Of a stretch of 8,989 nt of DNA, positions 1 through 5,832 are shown piece after piece. The position numbers were made by a program, and so were the translations under genes. The notes beneath the pieces were generated by a model that searched no databases, had not been told where the DNA came from, and saw only the letters and a list, made by a program, of their open reading frames with translations. Position 1 is the stretch's first letter, and every line of letters starts with the position of its first letter. The stretch comes from Planctomycetia bacterium (lineage in GTDB: Bacteria; Planctomycetota; UBA1135; GCA-002686595), in assembly GCA_005778045.1 (NCBI GenBank), contig SXKQ01000065.1, positions 1 through 8,989 of the forward strand. Direction: 5' to 3'.

Positions 1-414
1 CTGCAGGGCGCGAGCTGCGGCCGCGTCAGCTACTGCCCGCCGACCGCCAACAGTTTCTCCCCCACCGGCGCCCAGATCTCGATCGCCGGCTCCACCTCGC
101 TCAGCACCGGCGGCCTGATGTCGCTCACCGGCAGCGGCATTCCGCCCAACAAATCGGGCACGCTGGCGTACGGCCAGGTGCAGGCCGCGATCCCGTTCGG
201 CGCCGGCACGCTCTGCGTCCAGCAGCCCAAGCGCCTGCAGGTCGTGAACTCCACGGCGATCGGCTCGATCAACTACACCCTCAGCATCACCAACCCCGCC
301 TACGGCTTCACCCCGGGCTCGACCTGGAACTTCCAGTTCACCTTCCGCGACCCCATCGCCGGCGGCACCTCCCTCAACACCTCCTCCGCCCTCGCCGTCA
401 CCTTCTGCCCCTAA
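1..414 (+). CDS. C-terminal part of a secreted planctomycete-type protein (5' end outside window)
   Basis: Reading frame 1 is open from the first base to TAA at 412-414 and gives 137 residues, so the gene starts upstream of the window. The sequence is rich in Ser, Thr, Gly and Asn with few charged residues, as in an extracellular beta-sandwich. Visible landmarks are YC at 11-12, NKSGTLAYG at 50-58, PFGAGTLCV at 65-73, and a closing stretch with FRDP, GG and FCP at 135-137. This combination, including the terminal Cys, resembles the C-terminal domain repeated in many large secreted hypothetical proteins of Planctomycetes; that is recalled from memory and was not searched. The Cys residues (6, 12, 72, 136) could form disulfides outside the cell. 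An internal ATG at 118 is not the start, because family-like sequence continues upstream of it. Function is unknown; a cell-surface or secreted role is inferred. Confidence 0.75.
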   Translation: MQGASCGRVSYCPPTANSFSPTGAQISIAGSTSLSTGGLMSLTGSGIPPNKSGTLAYGQVQAAIPFGAGTLCVQQPKRLQVVNSTAIGSINYTLSITNPAYGFTPGSTWNFQFTFRDPIAGGTSLNTSSALAVTFCP

Positions 415-436
415 GGGCGGGAGTCGACCGCGCCCT
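414..436 (+). terminator. Weak hairpin at the end of the secreted-protein gene
   Basis: AGGGCG at 414-419 pairs with CGCCCT at 431-436 across an 11-nt loop, overlapping the TAA stop. No T-run follows, so it is at best a weak terminator or an RNA 3'-end stabiliser. In DNA this GC-rich, 6-bp stems arise often by chance. Confidence 0.25.
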
Positions 437-509
437 CGCGCCCTCGAACTAGCAACGAAGTTCCACGGGCGCAGCTCGCTTCGCGGGGCAATCCGCCGGC
501 CGCGGGCCG

Positions 510-518
510 TGCTACTCT
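510..518 (+). promoter_or_regulatory. Possible extended -10 promoter element for the sensor kinase
   Basis: TGCTACTCT at 510-518 has the TGn plus TAnnnT arrangement of an extended -10 element and sits in an AT-richer spot of the 205-bp gap before the preferred kinase start. No convincing -35 box is present 17-18 bp upstream (around 489-495). If real, transcription would begin near 525, which would exclude the upstream GTG at 509 as start and support the GTG at 620. This rests on pattern only. Confidence 0.25.
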
Positions 519-619
519 TTAGCGCGTCGCTGCGCGCGCCCTCACCGCCCCCCCCCGAGCGGCTCGCCGGCCACGCCACTCCCTTGCAGCGCGAGGACCT
601 CGATCTGACCGGAGAGGTC

Positions 620-2485
620 GTGCTGTCCTACGGGATGCAGGCGTTCGTCTGCGTGCTCGTGGCGAGCCTGCTGCTCCTCTACTCGCGCAAGCCCGGCGGT
701 GGGCACCTGCGCTGGTGGAGCCTCTCTTGGGTCGCCTGTGCGGTGTACTTGGGCATGGCGGCGCTCGCGATCAGCAGCGTGTACTTCCTCGGCATGCCGG
801 CCACCGACGTGCGCCGCATCAGCTTGTCCACGGTCGCCGCCGTCGCCGGCCTGCTCCAGCCCTACTTCATGTGGCTCGGCGCAGCGGAGGCGCTGAGCGG
901 TGTGCCGGTCGAAGATCGCCTGCGCCGCAAGAACGCGCTCGTGGTGCTGCTCCTCGCCCTCGCGGTCGGCATCGGCTCGACCTGGCTGCCGGGCACCGGC
1001 CGCATCCTCACGCGCCTCTCCGCGAAGCTCCTGTGCACGGGCGTCGTGTTCGTCGGGGTCGCATGGACGCTCTGGAAGCGCCGCGGCGACAGCACGAGGC
1101 GCGGCGCCGCCGTGCTCGCGCTGAGCTCCGCGGTCTACGGTCTCGGCCAGATCCACGCGCTCGGCTGGGCCTTCTGGCGCGAAGTGACCGAGGGCCAGAG
1201 CGTCCTGCCGTACTACCTCGGCTTCTTCGACGTGATCCTACTCGTGTTCATGGGGCTTGGGATGCTGATGTGGCACCTCGAGGAGGTGCACCGCCGCGCG
1301 GAAGAGGCGCTGGTCGAGCTGGCGCAGAGTCAGGAAGGCCTGCGCCAAGCCCAGAAGATGGAGGTCGTCGGGCGACTCGCCGGCGGCGTGGCCCACGACT
1401 TCAATAACCTGATGACGGTGATGTACGGGGCGACGGACATGCTCGCTGTCTCGCATCCGCCCGGCACGCCTGAGCACACGTACGTGCGCAGCCTCTCGGA
1501 CGCGCTCAGCCGCGCGCGCGGGCTCACGACGCAGCTGCTCGCCTTCAGTCGCAAGCAGGTCGCGCGCACGGAGAGCATTGACCTCGTCGGCATGGTGCGC
1601 ACGAGCGAGAGCATGGTCGCGCGCCTCGTCGGCACCGACGTCGTGCTGCGCACGCAGACGAGCGAAGGCCCACAGGTCGTGCGCGCGGATCCCACTCAGC
1701 TCTCGCAGGTACTGATGAACTTCGTGGTCAACGCGCGCGACGCCATGCCGAAGGGCGGCCAGCTCTCCATCGCCGTCAGTCGAGAGCGCATGGAGGACCC
1801 GGCCACTCTCGAGCGGCTCGGGCTTGCTCGCGGGATCTACGCCAGCCTCTCCGTCACGGACACGGGCATCGGCATGGACGAGCAAGTCCGAGAACACCTC
1901 TTCGAGCCGTTCTTCTCGACCAAGCCCGCCGGCGAAGGCACGGGTCTCGGTCTCTCGACGGCGTACGGGATCGTGCGCGCGGCGGGAGGAGCGATCGAAG
2001 TGCGCTCGGCCCCCGGGCGCGGCTCGACCTTCACCGTCTACTGGCCGCTCTCGCAGGACGGTGCGCTCACGCCCTCCGCCATCGCCCGAGAGCAGTCCCG
2101 CCGCGCTCCGAGGCGGCACAGCGGTCGCGTGCTCGTCGCCGACGACGAGGACGCGATCCGCGACATGCTCGCGCGCCTGCTCCAGAAACAAGGCCTGATC
2201 GTCGAGACGGCCACCGACGGCGCCGACGCCCTGCGCAAGCTCGAGTCGAGCGAGCCCTTCGATCTGCTCGTGACCGACATGATCATGCCCGGCATGGACG
2301 GCAGCGAGCTGATCGCCGCCGCCCGCGCGCGCCAGCCAGCTCTCCGCGTCCTCGCCATCTCCGGCTACGCCGGCGACCTCGCGCGACGCAACATCTCCGC
2401 CGACGTCCCTTGGCTGCAGAAGCCGTTCTCGGCGCAGGACCTCGCGGCCGCGATCGACCGCGCTCTCGTGCCGAAGCTCAGCTAG
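620..2485 (+). CDS. 7-TM hybrid sensor histidine kinase with C-terminal receiver domain
   Basis: This is a membrane signal-transduction kinase of 621 residues. About seven hydrophobic segments lie near residues 6-21, 33-57, 68-91, 105-123, 135-152, 163-185 and 197-218, forming a sensor I cannot name. A short charged helix (220-245) leads into a HisKA domain with the H-box GRLAGGVAHDFNN, phospho-acceptor His259. The ATPase domain shows the N-box NFVVNARDAM (367-376), G1 DTGIGM (414-419), F-box FEPFFSTK (428-435) and G2 GEGTGLGLS (438-446). After a linker, a receiver (503-617) has the acidic pair D508/D509, phospho-acceptor D553 in VTDMIMPGMDG, S581 and K601 in QKPF. All catalytic residues are intact, so it should autophosphorylate and pass phosphate to its own receiver. 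The frame also opens at GTG 509, but that start has no ribosome site and adds a Pro-rich leader containing a 9-C run; GTG 620 is preceded by GGAG at 611-614. Stop is TAG. The signal sensed is unknown. Confidence 0.93.
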   Translation: MLSYGMQAFVCVLVASLLLLYSRKPGGGHLRWWSLSWVACAVYLGMAALAISSVYFLGMPATDVRRISLSTVAAVAGLLQPYFMWLGAAEALSGVPVEDRLRRKNALVVLLLALAVGIGSTWLPGTGRILTRLSAKLLCTGVVFVGVAWTLWKRRGDSTRRGAAVLALSSAVYGLGQIHALGWAFWREVTEGQSVLPYYLGFFDVILLVFMGLGMLMWHLEEVHRRAEEALVELAQSQEGLRQAQKMEVVGRLAGGVAHDFNNLMTVMYGATDMLAVSHPPGTPEHTYVRSLSDALSRARGLTTQLLAFSRKQVARTESIDLVGMVRTSESMVARLVGTDVVLRTQTSEGPQVVRADPTQLSQVLMNFVVNARDAMPKGGQLSIAVSRERMEDPATLERLGLARGIYASLSVTDTGIGMDEQVREHLFEPFFSTKPAGEGTGLGLSTAYGIVRAAGGAIEVRSAPGRGSTFTVYWPLSQDGALTPSAIAREQSRRAPRRHSGRVLVADDEDAIRDMLARLLQKQGLIVETATDGADALRKLESSEPFDLLVTDMIMPGMDGSELIAAARARQPALRVLAISGYAGDLARRNISADVPWLQKPFSAQDLAAAIDRALVPKLS

Positions 2486-2504
2486 TCGCCGAACTCTGCT
2501 GTGC

Positions 2505-2523
2505 GACCGCAGCCTCCGCGGTC
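2505..2523 (+). terminator. Hairpin downstream of the sensor kinase gene
   Basis: GACCGC (2505-2510) and GCGGTC (2518-2523) form a perfect 6-bp GC-rich stem with a 7-nt loop, 20 bases after the kinase stop, followed by AACCTTT. The T-tract is short, so this is a plausible but weak intrinsic terminator. The rest of the gap to 2642 shows no convincing gene. Confidence 0.35.
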
Positions 2524-2642
2524 AACCTTTCGCGGGACGCTCTCCCGCGTGCCTTCCAAGCATCGGGCCTAGCCGCGAGAGTGCCCGAACCTCACGCTCG
2601 CCTCGCCCGTCGCAGCCCGGTGCGCCGCTGGGCGCGGAGCGC

Positions 2643-2774
2643 CTACTTCCAGAGGATCTGCCTCTGGTTCGCGAGGAGCTTCTTCTAGTTGGCCGCGATG
2701 GCCTTCTGGTTCTTCAGGACCGCGCCTTGGTTGCGCAGGGTCGATTGCTGGTTCGAGAGCGTTGCACTCGCCAT
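2643..2774 (-). CDS. Small NQ-heptad coiled-coil protein interrupted by an in-frame amber codon
   Basis: ATG at 2774-2772 follows a perfect AAGGAGG ribosome site with 9-nt spacing. The frame runs 29 codons to TAG at 2687-2685, then continues for 13 sense codons to a second TAG at 2645-2643. The protein is a five-fold heptad repeat of the form N-Q-x-x-hydrophobic-x-x: Asn is at 8, 15, 22, 29 and 36, and Gln at 9, 16, 23 and 37. The amber codon occupies position 30, exactly where the fourth Gln should be, and repeats four and five after it (KKLLA, NQRQIL) fit the pattern. One C-to-T change from CAG would explain it. Val19, Ile26, Leu33 and Ile40 precede each Asn by three residues, as in trimeric coiled coils with Asn in the core. 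It may be a 29-residue peptide, a recently broken 43-residue gene, or a readthrough product. It lies 90 bp downstream of the acyl-CoA dehydrogenase on the same strand. Function is unknown. Confidence 0.6.
2649..2753 (-). repeat. Five degenerate 21-bp tandem units encoding NQ heptads
   Basis: On the - strand, units begin at 2753, 2732, 2711, 2690 and 2669, each 21 bp and each opening with AAC then CAG or CAA, except the fourth, which opens AAC TAG. The units have diverged at the other codons while keeping Asn, Gln and the hydrophobic positions, so selection appears to have acted on the protein rather than the DNA being a recent duplication. Confidence 0.65.
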
Positions 2775-2783
2775 GCGGCACAG

Positions 2784-2790
2784 CCTCCTT
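2784..2790 (-). promoter_or_regulatory. Perfect Shine-Dalgarno site of the NQ-heptad gene
   Basis: The - strand reads AAGGAGG (+ strand cctcctt), a full match to the anti-Shine-Dalgarno core, 9 nt before the ATG at 2774. It is the strongest ribosome site in the window; the larger genes have weak or no such sites. It is the main reason for calling the tiny gene real. Confidence 0.65.
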
Positions 2791-2864
2791 TGCCGCTTAC
2801 GCCAGCGCCGCGCCCACTTGCAGCCCCCGAATCCCACATTCCCAAGGATCGCCTCGCCGCACGC

Positions 2865-4016
2865 TCAGTATCCGCGCTTGAGGACATCGCGGGCGATGAC
2901 GAGGCGCTGGATCTCGTTGGTACCTTCGTAGATGCGCGTGACGCGCGCGTCGCGGTAGAGCTTCTCGATCACGTACTCGGCGGAGTAGCCCATGCCGCCG
3001 TGGATCTGCACAGCGCGATCGACGATGCGGTCGAGCGCCTCGCTCGCGAACAGCTTGGAGATGGCGGACTCGCGGCTGAAGGGCTGCTTGGTGTCGCACA
3101 GCCACGCGGTGCGATACGTGAGCGAGTCCATGGCGTAGATGTCCGCCGCGTTGTCGGCCAGCATGAAACCGATGGCTTGGTGCTCGCCGAGCTTCTTGCC
3201 GAAGGTCTCACGCTGGTTCGCGTAACTGACGGAGAGCGCGTGCGCTTCCTTCGCGCAGCCGAGGCAGTTCGCCGCAAGCGCGAGGCGGCCGCGATCGAGC
3301 GTGCCCATGGCGATCTTGAAGCCCGCTCCGACGTCGCCGAGGCGCTGGTCATCGGAGAGGCGCACGTTGTCGAACGCGAGCGCCACCGTCGACGAGCCGC
3401 GCTGGCCCATCTTCTCCTCGCGCTTGCCGACGCTGAAGCCCTTCGAGTCGCGCGGCACCATGAAGGCCGTGATACCTCCGTGCGCACGCTTTTGCGTATC
3501 CGTGATCGCGTAGACCGTCACGAGATCCGCGATGTCGCCGCTCGTGATCCAGACCTTCTCGCCGTTCAGCACCCACTCGTTGCCGTCCTTGACGGCCGTG
3601 GTCTTCATCGCGCCGGGATCCGAGCCCGCGTCGGCCTCGGAGAGCGCGTAGGCGCCGAGCAGCTTGCCCGCGGCCATGTCGGGCAGCCAGCGCCGCTTCT
3701 GCTCCTCGGTGCCGCCGACGATCACGCTCATGGCGCCGATCGACGCGTGCGCGCCGAAGGTCACCGCGACCGAGAAGTCGCCGCGTGTGAGCTCCTCCAT
3801 CACGACGCACAGGCCGGTCTCGCCGAGCCCGGAGCCGCCGTACTCCTCCGGCACCGCCACGCCCATCAGCCCGCACTCGGCAAGCTTGTCGAGCAGCTCG
3901 CGCGGGATCTGGTGCGTGCGCTCGATCTCGGCCGAGCGCGGCCGGATCTCGGAGTCCGTGAAGTCGCGCGCGAGGTCGCGCACCATCGTGAGCTCTTCGG
4001 AAAGCTGGAAATCCAT
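2865..4016 (-). CDS. Acyl-CoA dehydrogenase (short/medium or branched chain type)
   Basis: A 383-residue FAD flavoenzyme that introduces the alpha,beta double bond into acyl-CoA thioesters and passes electrons to electron-transfer flavoprotein, as in fatty-acid or branched-chain amino-acid breakdown in the cytoplasm. The full three-domain family architecture is present at normal length. The N-terminal helical domain starts MDFQLSEE. Family signature one, YALSEADAGSDPGAM, is at 123-137, followed by WITSG (156-160) in the beta domain. The C-terminal helical domain carries RETFGKKL (269-276), QIHGGMGY (337-344) and YEGTNEIQR (363-371), where Glu364 is the expected catalytic base, typical of butyryl, short-chain and isovaleryl-like enzymes. 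The open frame extends to 4157, but the added residues are Pro/Arg-rich and unlike the family, so ATG 4016 is chosen although no good ribosome site precedes it. Chain-length preference cannot be read from sequence alone. It is divergent from the psd gene run. Confidence 0.95.
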   Translation of the reverse strand: MDFQLSEELTMVRDLARDFTDSEIRPRSAEIERTHQIPRELLDKLAECGLMGVAVPEEYGGSGLGETGLCVVMEELTRGDFSVAVTFGAHASIGAMSVIVGGTEEQKRRWLPDMAAGKLLGAYALSEADAGSDPGAMKTTAVKDGNEWVLNGEKVWITSGDIADLVTVYAITDTQKRAHGGITAFMVPRDSKGFSVGKREEKMGQRGSSTVALAFDNVRLSDDQRLGDVGAGFKIAMGTLDRGRLALAANCLGCAKEAHALSVSYANQRETFGKKLGEHQAIGFMLADNAADIYAMDSLTYRTAWLCDTKQPFSRESAISKLFASEALDRIVDRAVQIHGGMGYSAEYVIEKLYRDARVTRIYEGTNEIQRLVIARDVLKRGY

Positions 4017-4131
4017 ACTTGTGCGCTTCGGTCGGGGGACCCCGAGGCCCTTACCTCCCGCGCAGGGCCGCGGAAGGCCGTCCCGGGGCCGGGGCAGGTT
4101 CAGGCGGGGCGAATTCGGCCGCGAGCTCGAA

Positions 4132-4143
4132 ACCGCGCGCGGT
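4132..4143. promoter_or_regulatory. 12-bp perfect palindrome in the divergent intergenic region
   Basis: ACCGCGCGCGGT is its own reverse complement and lies near the middle of the 221-bp gap (4017-4237) between the acyl-CoA dehydrogenase and the coiled-coil/psd run, where a shared operator would be expected. Being pure CG alternation inside, it could be a chance event in such GC-rich DNA. No clear -35/-10 pair stands out; TACCAT at 4201-4206 is a weak -10 candidate for the + strand genes. Confidence 0.2.
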
Positions 4144-4237
4144 CGGCAGGGTTCCATCCCCCGCGTGCCCGCATCGTTCGTAGCGCCGTTCGTGCCGCGA
4201 TACCATCTTCAGCCGGATCCAACGGAAAGCGCCGACC

Positions 4238-5032
4238 ATGAAGTTCATCCACATCGTATTGATTCTCGCAGGAGCCGCCGTAGCCAGCTATGCCGGTGCG
4301 ATTTTCGGCCTGCAGGCCGTCCCGGTCGCACCGATCTCGAACGGGGCTCCGACAGCCGCAAAGGACGCGGTCTTGACCGCCGCGCCGTCCGCCGAGTCCA
4401 AGCCCTTCGCCGCCTCCGAACTCGACGGCCTGCGCGGAGCCGTCGCCGGCCTGCAGCGCGAGGTCGACGACCTGCGCGCCCAGCTCGCGCGCCGCGACGT
4501 GGCCGCGAACGAGACGCCGCGCGAGGCCGGCACGGTCGCGACGGTCGGCGCCGTGGCCGATGTGCAGCGCGAAGCGATCGTGCGCGTGATGGAGGAAGAG
4601 CGCCAGCGCGAGCAGCAGAAGCGCGACGAGGAGCGCAAGGAGCGCGAGAAGGAAGCGCTCGACCGGTTGGCCGAGCGCGCCAGCAAGGAACTCGGCCTCT
4701 CCCCCGCCGACCAGACGCGCTACGGCGACTACCTCGCTGTCGCCTCGGCGAAGCGCGAGGAGATGTTCTCTGGCATGCGCGGCGGCCAAGGCAACGGCAC
4801 CGACTTCCGCACCGCGTGGGAGGACTACCGCACGTGGAGTGAGAACGAGCTGAAGGGTACGTTCGGCGACAACCTCGGCCAGCAGATCGGTGATTGGCAG
4901 CGCGAGCAGATGCGCGGCGGCGGCACGGGCTTCGACTTCAGCGGTCGCGGCGGCCAAACCACCGGCGGCGGCGCTCCGCAGCCGGGTCAGGGCGCGCAGG
5001 GCGGCGCCCCCGTTCGGGGACGCGGCCGCTAG
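4238..5032 (+). CDS. Membrane-anchored coiled-coil protein with Gly/Arg-rich C-terminal tail
   Basis: A 264-residue protein of no recognised family. Residues 4-28 form a hydrophobic N-terminal segment with only Lys2 and His5 before or within it: an uncleaved signal anchor or a signal peptide, so the rest probably lies on the outer face of the cytoplasmic membrane. A Pro/Ala-rich linker (29-58) leads to a predicted coiled coil at about 60-87. A second, very highly charged helix at 107-150 is rich in Glu, Arg, Lys and Gln. A compact region follows (150-224, containing LGLSPADQ, which recalls LTxxQ/Spy-like helical proteins without a firm match). The last 40 residues are low complexity, with RGGG, GRGG, GGG and a final RGRGR. 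The start ATG has GGAAAG 8 nt upstream. The TAG stop overlaps the psd GTG by one base, implying co-translation with psd. A scaffold or envelope-stress role is only a guess. Confidence 0.82.
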   Translation: MKFIHIVLILAGAAVASYAGAIFGLQAVPVAPISNGAPTAAKDAVLTAAPSAESKPFAASELDGLRGAVAGLQREVDDLRAQLARRDVAANETPREAGTVATVGAVADVQREAIVRVMEEERQREQQKRDEERKEREKEALDRLAERASKELGLSPADQTRYGDYLAVASAKREEMFSGMRGGQGNGTDFRTAWEDYRTWSENELKGTFGDNLGQQIGDWQREQMRGGGTGFDFSGRGGQTTGGGAPQPGQGAQGGAPVRGRGR

Positions 5033-5832
5033 TGAGCGCGACGCCGCTGCGGCGCGGGCTGTCCCTGTTCTTGGGCTGGCTCGCTGACCGAGGGATCCCC
5101 CGCCCGCTGCGGGCCCCGATCTTCCGCGCCTACGCGCGCGCCTACGACGTGAACCTGAGCGAGGTGCGCCTGCCGCTCGGGGAGCACCCGTCCATGGGTG
5201 CATTCTTCGTCCGGCGTCTCGTCGATGGCGCGCGCCCGTTCCCGGCCGACGCGCGCGTGTTCCCCTCGCCCTGCGACGGCACGGTGCAGTCGATCGACTG
5301 CATTGAACGCGACACGATCCTGCAGGCCAAGGGCCGCCCCTACTCGGTGCGCGAGCTGCTCGGCCCCGTCGGCTCCGACGTCGCGCTCGACGGCGGCCAC
5401 GCGTGGACGATCTACCTCTCGCCGCGCGACTACCACCGCGTTCACACGCCGGTCGCAGGCTCGCTCGTCGAGGCCGTCTGGCTGCCGGGCGCGCGCTACT
5501 CGGTCGCGCCCAAGGTGCTCGCGGCACGCCCCAAGGTGTTCTCGATCAACGAGCGCTGCGTGATGCGCATCGAGACCGCGCGCGGTCCGCTCTTCTACGT
5601 CATGGTCGGCGCCCTCAATGTCGGCCGCATCAAGGTCGTCGGCGTCGAGCAGGCGAGCTCGGGCCGCCTCGCGAGCCCGCGCACACTCGCGCTCGGCGAG
5701 GAGCTCGCGCGCTTCGAGATGGGCTCGACGGTGATCCTCGTCGTGCCGCCGGGCGGGCCGGAGCCCGCGGGCAAGCTCCCCCCGGGCAGGTCGCTGCGCA
5801 TGGGCGAGCCCATCGGCTCTTGGCCGCGATGA
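5032..5832 (+). CDS. psd: Phosphatidylserine decarboxylase proenzyme
   Basis: A 266-residue pyruvoyl-dependent enzyme that converts phosphatidylserine to phosphatidylethanolamine plus CO2 at the membrane, the last step of PE synthesis. Family motifs appear in order: FFVRRLVDGARPF (58-70), FPSPCDGTVQ (77-86) with Asp82, YLSPRDYHRVHTPV (128-141) with His135 and His138, NERCVMRIET (173-182), and the self-cleavage site FEMGSTVIL (228-236). The chain should be cut between Gly231 and Ser232, and Ser232 becomes the pyruvoyl group of the small alpha subunit. The usual LGST appears here as MGST. Asp82, His135 and Ser232 correspond to the catalytic triad described for the E. coli enzyme. Start is GTG at 5032, the last base of the previous stop (TAGTG). 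The frame is open upstream to 4894, but those residues are Arg-rich antisense-like sequence. The TGA stop overlaps the ATG of the next gene (ATGA). No pssA lies in the window. Confidence 0.95.
   Translation: MSATPLRRGLSLFLGWLADRGIPRPLRAPIFRAYARAYDVNLSEVRLPLGEHPSMGAFFVRRLVDGARPFPADARVFPSPCDGTVQSIDCIERDTILQAKGRPYSVRELLGPVGSDVALDGGHAWTIYLSPRDYHRVHTPVAGSLVEAVWLPGARYSVAPKVLAARPKVFSINERCVMRIETARGPLFYVMVGALNVGRIKVVGVEQASSGRLASPRTLALGEELARFEMGSTVILVVPPGGPEPAGKLPPGRSLRMGEPIGSWPR

Noticed and set aside
542..2358. Several frames inside the kinase gene on both strands
   Set aside because: The kinase has all its catalytic motifs in one frame; the alternatives are compositionally biased and lack ribosome sites or motifs.
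2643..2774. Genome-wide reassignment of TAG to an amino acid
   Set aside because: The kinase (2485) and the coiled-coil protein (5032) both end in TAG at sensible places, the latter overlapping the psd start, so TAG acts as a normal stop in this genome.
2410..2931. Two small + strand frames downstream of the kinase
   Set aside because: They cross the kinase end or the NQ-heptad gene, have no ribosome site, and show no recognisable or repetitive protein pattern; the - strand reading explains this DNA far better.
2727..4241. 504-codon + strand frame opposite the acyl-CoA dehydrogenase
   Set aside because: It is the antisense shadow of a clear, full-length acyl-CoA dehydrogenase. Its product is Ala/Arg/His/Leu-rich with no domain motifs; GC-rich third positions suppress stops on the opposite strand.
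4100..5527. 475-codon - strand frame across psd and the coiled-coil gene
   Set aside because: An Arg/Ala-rich antisense shadow; both + strand genes it covers have recognisable motifs and overlapping start/stop signals.
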